Source: Blastococcus saxobsidens DD2
GTDB taxonomy: Bacteria; Actinomycetota; Actinomycetes; Mycobacteriales; Geodermatophilaceae
Direction: 5' to 3'
Length of the DNA: 64,000 nt
Assembly: GCF_000284015.1 (NCBI RefSeq)
Contig: NC_016943.1
Coordinates: 3,699,541-3,763,540 of the forward strand
The position numbers and the translations under genes are program-made. The notes under the pieces were generated by a model. It saw only the letters and a list, made by a program, of their open reading frames with translations, was not told the origin of the DNA and ran no database searches. Shown piece after piece: positions 1 to 9,804 of this stretch. How positions within the stretch are numbered: the first letter of the stretch is position 1; each line of letters starts with the position of its first letter.

Positions 1-1406
1 TCCCCGGGCGGTCGGCGTAGACGAAGAACAGCAGGTGGCCGGACGCGGCCAGGTCGATCTCGAAGCCGGCCACCTCGGTCAGCCGCGGCACCTGGTTCTT
101 GCCGAAGAGCGTGCCGGAGACGGTCACCTGGGTGCCGTCGGCCATGGCGCCGCAGACCCGGACGTAGTTCCGGTAGGTCGGGCTCTCCGGGTCGCTGGTC
201 AGGGCGATCTCCAGGCCGCGCTGCTCGGCGAGCAGCGGGGCGTTGACGTAGGTGACCTGCTCCTCGACGACGTCGGAGAAGACGCCCTTGAGCACGGCCA
301 GGGAGAGCACCGAGACGTCGAACTCGGCGAGCTTGCCGCGGACGTCCACGGTGACCGACTGCGCCAGGCCGCCGGCGACGGAGGTGAACACCCGCCCCAG
401 CTTCTCGGCCAGCGGGAGCCCCGGGCGCACGTCCTCGGCCACCACGCCGCCGGCCTGCACGTTCACCGCGTCCGGCACGAACTCGCCCAGCAGCGCCAGG
501 CGCACCGAGCGTGCGACCGCGGCGCCGGCCTTGTCCTGGGCCTCCGTCGTCGAGGCACCGAGGTGCGGGGTGACGACGGCGTTCGGCAGGGCGAACAGGG
601 GGCTGTCGGTGCACGGCTCGGTGGCGTAGACGTCGATGCCCGCGGCGCCCACCTGCCCCGACCGCAGCGCGTCGGCCAGCGCCGCCTCGTCGACCAGCCC
701 ACCACGGGCAGCGTTGACGACGATCACCCCCCGCTTCGTGGTGGCCAGCTCGGCGGCGCCGATGAGGCCGACGGTCTCCGGCGTCCTGGGCAGGTGGATG
801 GTCAGGAAGTCCGACTCCCGGAGCAGCTCCTCGAGCGACACCATGCGCACACCCAGCTGGGCGGCACGCCCCGGCTGGATGTACGGGTCGTAGGCGATCA
901 GCTCGACGTCGAACGCCGCCAGCCGCTGGGCCACCAGCTGACCGATGCGCCCGAGGCCCACCACGCCGACCGTCTTCTCGGTGACCTCGACGCCGGTGAA
1001 CGCCGACCGCTTCCACTGGCCCTCGCGCAGCGACGCGTCGGCGGCCGGGATGTGCCGGGCGGCGGCCAGCAGCAGGGCCACGGCGTGTTCGGCGGCGCTG
1101 ACGATGTTGGAGGTGGGGGCATTCACGACCATGACGCCGCGCTCGGTGGCGGCGGCCACGTCGACGTTGTCCAGGCCGATCCCCGCGCGGGCGACCACCT
1201 TCAGGTTCGGGGCCGCGGCGAGCGCCTCGGCGTCGATCTGCGTCGCGCTGCGGATCATCACGGCAGCCGCCTCGGCCAGCGCGGGCAGCAGTGCCGACCG
1301 GTCGGCCCCGTCGACATGCCGGATCTCGACGCCGGTCCCGAGCACCCCCAGGACGCTGGGCGCGAGCTCTTCGGCGATCAGGACGACGGGCGCGGACGTG
1401 GTCACG
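1..1406 (-). CDS. serA: D-3-phosphoglycerate dehydrogenase, C-terminal end cut off by the window
   Basis: Oxidises 3-phosphoglycerate to 3-phosphohydroxypyruvate with NAD, the first step of serine synthesis, in the cytoplasm. 468 residues are visible. The family is usually about 530, so most of the terminal ACT domain lies outside. Visible signatures are the Rossmann loop VGLGRIGQLVAQ, the catalytic Arg in NAARGGLVDE, the Glu in DVYATEP and the His in TPHLGAST. The second half has the intervening ASB-type domain of the long SerA class. The start is GTG at 1406. There is no clear Shine-Dalgarno, but TAGGCT lies at 1415-1420, 8 nt upstream, which fits a leaderless transcript. It is transcribed away from the tandem membrane-protein genes. 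The identification is secure. Confidence 0.95.
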
Positions 1407-1530
1407 GGTGGACAGCCTAGGGAGGCGGCGGACCCGCGGGGCCACCGCCCAGGTCCTTGCTCCGGCGGGGGCGCCCCGACATCCTGACGGCGGAGAACCG
1501 GAATCATCCGGCGCCCGACGGAGGAGAACA

Positions 1531-2229
1531 GTGAGCCAGTCCGACGACCACGGTCGTTCCGAGTCCCAGCCCTCCGGTCCCGGCGGCGGGCCCCAGTACG
1601 GCCGGCCGGAGCACGGTCAGGGGCAGTACGGCGACCCCGCCTACACGCAGCAGTTCACGACGCCGGTCTCCTACGGCCAGCAGCCCTACCCCCAGCAGTA
1701 CGGCCAGCAGTACGGCCAGCCGGCGGGCTTCCAGCAGCCCTACGGCGCCTACGGCACGTCCGCGGCCCCCGCCAAGCCCGGTGGGGTGATCACCGCTGCG
1801 GTGCTCGGCTTCGTCTTCGGGGCCTTCGGTGCCCTGATCAGCTTGTTCCTGATCATCGCGGGGGCGACGGCCACCACCGTCGGGGACGACCTGGAGCAGG
1901 AGGTCCCCGGTTTCGGCTCGATGGCCGGCGCGGTCGGTGGCGCCCTGCTGGTGGTCGGCCTGCTGGCCCTGGCCTGGACGGTGGTGATGATCTGGGGCTC
2001 GGTCTGGGCGCTGACCGGACGCAGCCGGGTCCTGCTGCTCGTCGGCGGCTCCGTGGCCGTCGCGATCGCCCTGCTGGGCATGCTCGGCAGCCTCGCCGGC
2101 AGCGGCGCCGCCGAGCTCGTGGGGAACCTGTTGTTCCTGCTGGCCGCCGCGGCGATCGTCGTGCTGCTCAGCACGAAGTCCGCCGCGCACTACTTCGCCG
2201 CGCACCGGTACCGCCGCACCGGTCACTGA
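1531..2229 (+). CDS. Gln/Gly/Pro-rich membrane protein, copy 1
   Basis: 232 residues, unknown function. The first 80 or so residues are a low-complexity cytoplasmic or disordered tail built from QQPYPQQYGQQYGQP-like units. About four hydrophobic segments follow (GGVITAAVLGFVFGAFGAL, VGGALLVVGLLALAWTVVMI, VLLLVGGSVAVAIALLGML and LLFLLAAAAIVVLL), and the tail is basic. The GTG at 1531 is chosen because GAGGAG lies at 1521-1526. A longer frame runs back to 1291 but overlaps the serA promoter side. The next gene has the same architecture (tail, membrane block, and an AxxYFA motif near the end), so the two look like a tandem duplication. Such tails are common on small actinobacterial membrane proteins. 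No enzymatic motif was seen. Confidence 0.75.
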   Translation: MSQSDDHGRSESQPSGPGGGPQYGRPEHGQGQYGDPAYTQQFTTPVSYGQQPYPQQYGQQYGQPAGFQQPYGAYGTSAAPAKPGGVITAAVLGFVFGAFGALISLFLIIAGATATTVGDDLEQEVPGFGSMAGAVGGALLVVGLLALAWTVVMIWGSVWALTGRSRVLLLVGGSVAVAIALLGMLGSLAGSGAAELVGNLLFLLAAAAIVVLLSTKSAAHYFAAHRYRRTGH

Positions 2230-2298
2230 TCCGGGTGATCCGGGGCGGGGACCTGCGGCCGCGTCAGCTCATGGAGCCCGTACCGGCGTGAGGATCCC

Positions 2299-2304
2299 TA
2301 CGAT
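2299..2304 (+). promoter_or_regulatory. Possible -10 box for the second membrane-protein gene
   Basis: TACGAT in the 123-base gap between the two tandem genes fits the actinobacterial TANNNT -10 pattern. No convincing -35 was found. Transcription from here would give a leader of about 40 nt carrying AGGAGGA at 2339-2345. The second gene could therefore be expressed independently of the first. Confidence 0.35.
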
Positions 2305-2352
2305 CGGTCACCAGGGAGCCACGTCGGCCCCCCCGACCAGGAGGACGCTGCG

Positions 2353-2940
2353 ATGTCCAGCCCCACCCACGGCTCCGACCCCGACGACCCCCAGGGCGGC
2401 GCGCCACAGGGCCAGCCCGGCTGGGGTCCCCCGCCCGGCCAGGGCTACGGCCAGCCCGGCCAGGGCTACGGCCAGCCGGCCCAGGGCTGGGACCCGCCCG
2501 GCGGCCATCCGAACGCCCCCGCCGGCTACGGCCAGGCTCCCAGCGGTCAGCGCCCGACCCAGGTGACCGCCGCCGCGGTCATCGGCGTCGTCATCGGGGG
2601 CCTGGGCACCCTGGGCGGCCTGCTCAGCCTCTTCGCCCTCGGCACGCTGTTCGCGGTGGACGCGCTGCTGGGCATCCTGGCGCTGTTGTCGTTCGCGGCG
2701 GCCGTCGTGCTGCTGATCGGCGGCATCCAGGTGCTGCGCGGGCAGGACCCGAAGCTGCTGCTCCTCGGCAGCTACGCCTCGATCGTCACCCAGCTGCTCT
2801 ACCTGGTGTGGGGGCTGATCCGGGACCAGGGCTTCGTCGTCACCGGCCTGCTGGGCTTCATCCTGCCGGTCCTCATCGTGGTGCTGCTCCGGTCGGGCCA
2901 GTCCCGGCAGTACTTCGCCTCGCGGGGCCAGTCGGTCTGA
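2353..2940 (+). CDS. Gln/Gly/Pro-rich membrane protein, copy 2
   Basis: 195 residues. The N-terminal 70 residues contain direct repeats of GQGYGQP and related units (around residues 29-45). The rest holds about four hydrophobic segments (AAAVIGVVIGGLGTLGGLL, LFAVDALLGILALLSFAAAVVLLIGGIQVL, LLGSYASIVTQLLYLVWGLI and GLLGFILPVLIVVLL) and ends QSRQYFASRGQSV. It resembles the gene at 1531 in layout and in the YFA motif near the C terminus. The ATG at 2353 has AGGAGGA 7 nt upstream, so the start is firm. It is convergent with ilvC and separated from it by a 21-bp perfect hairpin. I do not recognise a function. Inner-membrane location is inferred. Confidence 0.75.
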   Translation: MSSPTHGSDPDDPQGGAPQGQPGWGPPPGQGYGQPGQGYGQPAQGWDPPGGHPNAPAGYGQAPSGQRPTQVTAAAVIGVVIGGLGTLGGLLSLFALGTLFAVDALLGILALLSFAAAVVLLIGGIQVLRGQDPKLLLLGSYASIVTQLLYLVWGLIRDQGFVVTGLLGFILPVLIVVLLRSGQSRQYFASRGQSV

Positions 2941-2951
2941 CCGACGGCCAC

Positions 2952-2997
2952 ACGCGAGACGGCCCCCGCTGCTCGCGCAGCGGGGGCCGTCTCGCGT
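2952..2997. terminator. Bidirectional terminator, perfect 21-bp stem
   Basis: The arms 2952-2972 and 2977-2997 are perfectly complementary around a 4-base loop (TCGC). It sits between the stop of the + strand gene (2940) and the stop of ilvC (3004), so it can stop transcription from both sides. There is no long T-run, as is usual in high-GC actinobacteria. Confidence 0.85.
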
Positions 2998-3003
2998 CCT
3001 GCC

Positions 3004-4702
<1,699 letters not shown>

Positions 4703-4795
4703 TGCGGAAGGTGACCTTTCGGATCGACCGGCACCGTGGCGGCCCCCTCGAGGGGCCCGTCGCGAGCGGAGCGAGGGGTGGGGGAAGGGGGGGTC

Positions 4796-6685
4796 CTAGA
4801 CCTGCCCGTCGCCGAAGACCGGGCGCACGTCGCGCGCGGCCAGGATCGCGTCGTTGCTGGCGCCCGCGGCGACCATCGGCCACACCTGGGCGTCGGAGCC
4901 GACGATGAAGTCGATCACGACCGGGGCGTCGTTGATCGCCATGGCCTTCTCGATGACGGCGTCGACGTCGTCCTTGCTCTCGCAGCGGAGCCCGACGCAG
5001 CCGAGCGCCTCGGCCAGCGCGACGAAGTCGGGGATGCGCACCGGCTTCTGCCGGGCACCTCCGCCGGTCCCCCGCTCCTGCAGCTTGGTGTTCGAGTACC
5101 GGCCCTCGTAGAAGAGGGTCTGCCACTGCCGGACCATGCCGAGGTTGCCGTTGTTGATGACGGCGACCTTGACCGGGATCCCCTCGATGGCGCAGGTGGC
5201 GAGCTCCTGGTTGGTCATCTGGAAGCAGCCGTCGCCGTCGATGGCCCAGACGGTCGTGTCGGGGCAGCCGTACTTGGCGCCCATCGCGGCCGGGACGGCG
5301 TAGCCCATGGTGCCCAGGCCGCCGCTGTTGAGCCAGGTGCCCGGCTTCTCGTACCGGATGAACTGGGCGGCCCACATCTGGTGCTGGCCGACGCCGGAGG
5401 TGTAGATGGCGTCGGGGCCGGCGATCGCGCCCAGCCGCTCGATCACGTACTGAGGCGACAGCGCGCCGTCCTCCGGCCAGTCGTAGCCGAGCGGGTAGCG
5501 CTCCTGCCAGTCGTCCAGCTGTGCCCACCAGGCCGCGAGGTCCGGCGTGCGGCCCGCCGCGTGCTCGGCACGGAGCGCCTCGGTCAGCTGGGCGATCGTC
5601 TCCTTGGCGTCACCCACGATCGGCACGTCGGCCTTGCGGTTCTTGCCGATCTCGGCCGGGTCGATGTCGGCGTGCACGACTCGGGCCTCCGGTGCGAAGC
5701 TGGACAGCTCCCCGGTCACGCGGTCGTCGAAGCGCGCTCCCAGCGCGACGATGACGTCGGACTTCTGCAGGGCGGTCACCGCCGCGACGGTGCCGTGCAT
5801 CCCCGGCATGCCCAGGTGCTGGCGGTCGCTGTCGGGGAACGCGCCGCGGGCCATGAGGGTGGTGACCACCGGGGCGCCGGTCAGGCGGGCGAGCTCGACC
5901 AGCTCCTCGGTGGCGTCCGCCTTCAGCACGCCGCCGCCGACGTAGAGCACCGGCCTGCGGGCACCGGCGATCAGGGTGGCCGCCTCGCGCACCTGCTTGC
6001 CGTGCGGGCGGGTGGTCGGCTTGTAGCCGGGCAGGTCCATCCGCGGCGGCCAGGCGAAATCGGTGGTGGCCTGCAGGACGTCCTTGGGGATGTCGACCAG
6101 GACCGGCCCGGGGCGGCCGGTGGAGGCCAGGTGGAACGCCTCGGCGATCCGCTGCGGGATCTCCGCAGCGCTGGTCACGAGGAAGTTGTGCTTGGTGACC
6201 GGCATCGTGATGCCGCGGATGTCCGCCTCCTGGAAGGCGTCGGTGCCGATGGCGGCGCTGGGGACCTGGCCGGTGATGGCGACGATCGGGACCGAGTCCA
6301 TGTAGGCGTCGGCCAGCGGGGTCACGAGGTTGGTCGCGCCGGGGCCGGAGGTGGCCATGCAGACGCCCACCCGGCCGGTGGCCTGGGCGTACCCGGTGGC
6401 CGCGTGGCCGGCGCCCTGCTCGTGGCGGACCAGCACGTGCCGCACGTGGGAGTCGAACAGCGGGTCGTACGCGGGCAGGATGGCGCCGCCCGGGATGCCG
6501 AAGACCACGTCGACGCCAACCGCCTCGAGGGAGCGGACGAGGCTCTGCGCCCCGGTGATGCCGGTGGCCGGCTCGGCGGCGGCGTCGGCCAGGGAGCGGG
6601 CCGTGGTCTCGACGCCGGTCAGCGCCGCGGCAGCCTCGCGGGTGGGGGCCTCGGAGCCCGGGGCCTCGTGCTGGGTGCTGGTCAT
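4796..6685 (-). CDS. ilvB: Acetolactate synthase catalytic subunit
   Basis: Thiamine-diphosphate enzyme that condenses two pyruvates to acetolactate (valine/leucine), or pyruvate with 2-ketobutyrate (isoleucine). 629 residues. An extra leader of about 44 residues precedes the usual start of the fold. The catalytic Glu is E89 in [15 protein letters not shown]. The FAD-binding middle domain follows, and the ThDP/Mg motif is [30 protein letters not shown] at 6685 with AGGAGATCC just upstream. A 235-bp leader with a regulatory peptide and attenuator precedes it, so expression should respond to branched-chain aminoacyl-tRNA levels. ilvN and ilvC follow in the operon. Confidence 0.97.
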   Translation of the reverse strand: MTSTQHEAPGSEAPTREAAAALTGVETTARSLADAAAEPATGITGAQSLVRSLEAVGVDVVFGIPGGAILPAYDPLFDSHVRHVLVRHEQGAGHAATGYAQATGRVGVCMATSGPGATNLVTPLADAYMDSVPIVAITGQVPSAAIGTDAFQEADIRGITMPVTKHNFLVTSAAEIPQRIAEAFHLASTGRPGPVLVDIPKDVLQATTDFAWPPRMDLPGYKPTTRPHGKQVREAATLIAGARRPVLYVGGGVLKADATEELVELARLTGAPVVTTLMARGAFPDSDRQHLGMPGMHGTVAAVTALQKSDVIVALGARFDDRVTGELSSFAPEARVVHADIDPAEIGKNRKADVPIVGDAKETIAQLTEALRAEHAAGRTPDLAAWWAQLDDWQERYPLGYDWPEDGALSPQYVIERLGAIAGPDAIYTSGVGQHQMWAAQFIRYEKPGTWLNSGGLGTMGYAVPAAMGAKYGCPDTTVWAIDGDGCFQMTNQELATCAIEGIPVKVAVINNGNLGMVRQWQTLFYEGRYSNTKLQERGTGGGARQKPVRIPDFVALAEALGCVGLRCESKDDVDAVIEKAMAINDAPVVIDFIVGSDAQVWPMVAAGASNDAILAARDVRPVFGDGQV

Positions 6686-6769
6686 TGCGCGGATCTCCTG
6701 TGCCTTGCGGCGGTGGTACGGGCTGGTGCGACGGGCGGCGTGCTCGCTGTGCGGCAGGTCAGGGCCAAC

Positions 6770-6800
6770 AAAAAACCCCTCGTGCCACGGGCACGAAGGG
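6770..6800 (-). terminator. ilvB leader attenuator (intrinsic terminator)
   Basis: On the minus strand an 11-bp stem (6790-6800 with 6776-6786, one G-U pair, 3-base loop) is followed by six U (6770-6775), a textbook intrinsic terminator and rare in such GC-rich DNA. It lies between the leader peptide and ilvB with no gene ending next to it, so its role must be regulatory. Confidence 0.85.
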
Positions 6801-6803
6801 TCA

Positions 6804-6829
6804 GCGCGTCGGTCGGTGACCGGACGCGC
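6804..6829 (-). promoter_or_regulatory. Leader hairpin between the leader peptide stop and the attenuator
   Basis: GCGCGTC and GGTC pair with GACC and ACGCGC to give an 11-bp stem with one bulged base and a 3-base loop. It begins at the stop codon of the leader peptide and ends 3 bases before the terminator stem. In ribosome-mediated attenuation this would be the pause or protector hairpin. No full antiterminator pairing was established. Confidence 0.5.
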
Positions 6830-6888
6830 TACGCGATTACGAGGACGCCGCAGGTGCGGGCGTCGGCGAGCATGCTGGTGCGAGGCAC
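6829..6888 (-). CDS. ilv leader peptide
   Basis: A 19-codon reading frame, [19 protein letters not shown]. It ends in Val-Leu-Val-Ile just before its stop and 28 bases before the attenuator stem. An internal ATG at 6873 would give 14 residues. The GTG at 6888 is preferred because a CACAGT -10-like box lies 6 nt upstream, making the transcript leaderless. A cluster of the pathway's end-product residues before a terminator is the classical arrangement for attenuation of ilv operons, as known from Corynebacterium glutamicum ilvBNC. The reading frame and terminator are visible. Regulation is inferred. Confidence 0.7.
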   Translation of the reverse strand: MPRTSMLADARTCGVLVIA

Positions 6889-6894
6889 GCAGAC

Positions 6895-6924
6895 ACTGTG
6901 CGCCTCACGACGGCGGGACGTCAA
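6895..6924 (-). promoter_or_regulatory. Probable ilvBNC promoter
   Basis: TTGACG (6919-6924) and CACAGT (6895-6900) are separated by 18 bp on the minus strand. The TGA inside TTGACG is the stop codon of the upstream GGDEF-EAL gene. The predicted start of transcription coincides with the GTG of the leader peptide. The -10 is imperfect, so confidence is moderate. Confidence 0.45.
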
Positions 6925-9791
6925 CTGCCCGGTCTCACCATGTGGACACCGGAGTCCAGATCCGCCGCTCCCCCGTCGAGGACGGTCGGGTCGAAGGTGT
7001 CCAGCAGCGCCCGCAGGTCGGCGAACGGCATCGGCCGCCCGAACAGGTAGCCCTGGAGATAGCGGCAGTCCATCGCCCGCAGCTCGGCGACCTGCTCCTC
7101 GGTCTCGACGCCCTCGGCGACGACGTCCATGCCGAGCGTCCGGCCGAGCTCCACCACGCTGGCCACGAGGGCGCGCCCCCGCGGGCCGGTCTCGATCCCT
7201 GCCACGAACTCGCGGTCCATCTTCAGGACCTGGACCGGCAGCCGGGCGAGGTAGGCCAGCGACGACCACCCGCGGCCGAAGTCGTCGAGCGAGAGCACGA
7301 CGCCCATGCCGCGCAGGGTCTCCAGGTCGCTGACCAGCCCGCCCTCCGCGTCGAGCAGCACCGACTCGGTCAGCTCCAGCATCAGCTTGCCCGGTGGCAG
7401 ATGTGCCGCGGCCAGCGCCGCGGCGACGTCCGGAGCCAGGCAGCCGGCCTGCAGGTGCCGGACCGAGACGTTGACGCCCATCTGGACGTCCCAGCCGTCG
7501 GCCATCAGCACGGCGGCCTGGCGCGTGGCCACCTCGAGCACCCAGCGCTGCAGCGGGACGATGAGCCCGTCCTCCTCCGCGAGGTGGATGAACTCGTCAG
7601 GCGACACCGTGCCGAGCAGCGGGTGCTCCCAGCGCACGAGCGCCTCCAGGCCCAGCACCCGCCGGTCGTGCACGCCGACGACCGGCTGGTAGAGGACCCG
7701 CAGCTGCCCCTGCTCCAGCGCGGTCGGCAGATCACGGGCCAGCCGGGTGCGCCGGCCGATCGCGGCGTCGATCGCCTCGCCGGAGGAGCGCACGCAGCGC
7801 TTCCCCGCCGCCTTCGCGGCCCGCAGCGCCAGGTCAGCCTGGCGGACGACGGCCGGCACGTCGCCGGAGCCGCCCACCTCGGCCAGCCCGATGCTGCCCG
7901 AGACGGCGAACAGCGGGCCGCCCCCGTCGTCGCCCAGGGTGGGCGCCCGGAAGGACCGGTCCAGGGCGACGACCAGCCGCTCGGCCAGACCGGTCGCCTC
8001 GTCGGGCCCGCCCGGCACCAGCAGGGCGAACTCGTCGCCGCCCAGCCGGGCCACCAGGTCCTGCTCCCGCGCCCCCGCGCGCAGCTGGTCGGCCACCTGG
8101 GCGAGCAGCTGGTCACCGGCGTCGTGGCCGGCCACGTCGTTGACCGCCTTGAAACCGTCGAGGTCGACCAGCAGCACGCAGCTCCGCTCGCCGTCGGCGG
8201 CGCGCGCCCCGGCCTCCTCCAGCGCGGCGACGAACCGGGCGCGGTTGGGCAGACCGGTGAGGTAGTCGGTGTAGGCGAGCCGCTCCAGCTCGCGCTGGGC
8301 GACGTGCCGCTCGGTCACGTCGCGCAGATGGAGCACGAGGCCATCGCCCAAGGCCGAGTCCGGAAGACCGGCCCGTGCCGAGCCGGCCAGTTCCACGTAC
8401 CGCAGGTCCCCCGTGCGGGTGCGCAGGCGCACCGTGGTGGGAAGGGGGTGCGCCGAGCGCCGGGACCCGGTGACCACGCCGGTCAGCACCCCGTGGTCGG
8501 CCGGATCGAGCAGGTCTGTCAGCCGCCGGCCGGTCAGCTCCCGGTCGGTCCAGCCCAGCCGGCTCCGGGTGGCACCGGAGACCCAGCGCAGCGTCCCGCC
8601 GGCGTCGAGCACGACGGTGACGTCCTCGGCGCTGGCGGCCAGCGCGCGGAAGTAGGCCTCGGTCTCCTGCAGCCGGCGGGTCAGCCGCCCGCCGTCGAGG
8701 ACCCACAGCAGGCTGCGCAGCGAGGTGCAGAGCACGAGCATCGCGATGGCGATCCGCTCGAAGGTGCAGAAGGCGTGGCCGGTGCTCAGCACCGCCACCA
8801 CGACGCCGGCCACGCCGTAGGCCGCGACGTGGCTGACGACCAGGCCGAACATCGGCAGCCCGGCGGGCGTCCCACCGTGCGGGCGGTGCCCGGGATCGGT
8901 GTCGACGGCACGGACCACCGCCGCCAGCATCACCGCCCCGGCGACGCCGGTCAGCAGGTCGGCCGACGTGTCCCCCAGCACCGGGGCGAGCGCGCCGGCG
9001 ACCGCGACGACCGACGCCCCGACCATCGCCACCAACACCCACACGGCCGGGCGGCGGCGGTTCGCCGCCGCCCGGGAGACCACCATGAGCGCGATGCCGC
9101 ACAGCAGCGCTCCCGCGAGGGGATAGCCCATGGCGAGGAGGAAACCGGACAGACCCCGGCTGCCGACCACGGCCTCGCAGAGCACCAGGCCGGCCAGCAA
9201 CGCCACCGCGACCACCACGATCGCGCTGTCCAGCAGCTCCCGCACGCCCGCACGCCGGCCGTCCCGCGACGGCAGCAGCAGCAGGCAGGCCGCCAGAGCC
9301 AGGGGCACGGCGAGCACCTGCGGGACGTGGGCGGCCGCGCTCTGCGCGTCGCCGACGGCGGCGCCGAGGCCATCGATCAGCCGGCCGGCCGCCAGCAGCC
9401 CACCGACCACCGCCAGGAGCCGCCACGGCCGGCCCGAGCGCCGGTCCAGCCGGGACGAGTGGCGGTGGACGACCACGCCGGCCGCAGCCGCCGAGACGGC
9501 GAGGCCCAGGGTGAGCACCGGCTCCGCCGTCGCGCCCAGGGCCGCCCGCAGGACGACGCCGCCGAGAGTGAGCGCCGCCAGCACGGCCAGGAAGATCAGG
9601 GACTCCCGGAGCTCGCGCGCCGGAGCGGCGGCCGCCGGGACGGCGGGTGCCGCAGCGCGGGGCGGTGGCGCGAACGGAAGGCCCGGCGGTCCCTCGAGGG
9701 CACCGCCGTGCGACCACCGCTCATGGAGCTCCACGCTCCTCCCGTCGGCAGCCGGGAGGCGGCGGTCAAGGCCACGCCGCCGGCACCTCAC
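6921..9791 (-). CDS. Membrane-bound PAS-GGDEF-EAL c-di-GMP enzyme
   Basis: Predicted to make and/or degrade cyclic di-GMP. About 956 residues. Roughly residues 65-410 hold eight or more hydrophobic segments, a membrane sensor I cannot assign to a named family. A PAS domain follows at about 430-545 (FRALAASAEDVTVVLDAGG). Then comes a GGDEF domain with an intact GGDEF at 584-588 and an RxxD inhibitory site just before it (REQD). Last is an EAL domain with EAL at 716-718, NVSVRHLQ, DDFGRGWSSL, VAEGVET and YLQGYLFGRPMP. Both active sites look complete. The GTG at 9791 gives the longest product. GTG at 9734 follows GGGAGGA but with only 2-3 nt spacing, so the start is uncertain. It lies 14 bp after ilvD and directly before the ilvB promoter. 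Confidence 0.9.
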   Translation of the reverse strand: MRCRRRGLDRRLPAADGRSVELHERWSHGGALEGPPGLPFAPPPRAAAPAVPAAAAPARELRESLIFLAVLAALTLGGVVLRAALGATAEPVLTLGLAVSAAAAGVVVHRHSSRLDRRSGRPWRLLAVVGGLLAAGRLIDGLGAAVGDAQSAAAHVPQVLAVPLALAACLLLLPSRDGRRAGVRELLDSAIVVVAVALLAGLVLCEAVVGSRGLSGFLLAMGYPLAGALLCGIALMVVSRAAANRRRPAVWVLVAMVGASVVAVAGALAPVLGDTSADLLTGVAGAVMLAAVVRAVDTDPGHRPHGGTPAGLPMFGLVVSHVAAYGVAGVVVAVLSTGHAFCTFERIAIAMLVLCTSLRSLLWVLDGGRLTRRLQETEAYFRALAASAEDVTVVLDAGGTLRWVSGATRSRLGWTDRELTGRRLTDLLDPADHGVLTGVVTGSRRSAHPLPTTVRLRTRTGDLRYVELAGSARAGLPDSALGDGLVLHLRDVTERHVAQRELERLAYTDYLTGLPNRARFVAALEEAGARAADGERSCVLLVDLDGFKAVNDVAGHDAGDQLLAQVADQLRAGAREQDLVARLGGDEFALLVPGGPDEATGLAERLVVALDRSFRAPTLGDDGGGPLFAVSGSIGLAEVGGSGDVPAVVRQADLALRAAKAAGKRCVRSSGEAIDAAIGRRTRLARDLPTALEQGQLRVLYQPVVGVHDRRVLGLEALVRWEHPLLGTVSPDEFIHLAEEDGLIVPLQRWVLEVATRQAAVLMADGWDVQMGVNVSVRHLQAGCLAPDVAAALAAAHLPPGKLMLELTESVLLDAEGGLVSDLETLRGMGVVLSLDDFGRGWSSLAYLARLPVQVLKMDREFVAGIETGPRGRALVASVVELGRTLGMDVVAEGVETEEQVAELRAMDCRYLQGYLFGRPMPFADLRALLDTFDPTVLDGGAADLDSGVHMVRPGS

Positions 9792-9804
9792 CCCTCAGGG
9801 GGGC

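Noticed and set aside
4736-7333. An 865-codon open frame on the + strand
   Set aside because: It is antisense to ilvB, the leader and part of the GGDEF-EAL gene. Its translation is the low-complexity Arg/Gly/Asp/His sequence typical of GC-rich shadow frames, with no domain.
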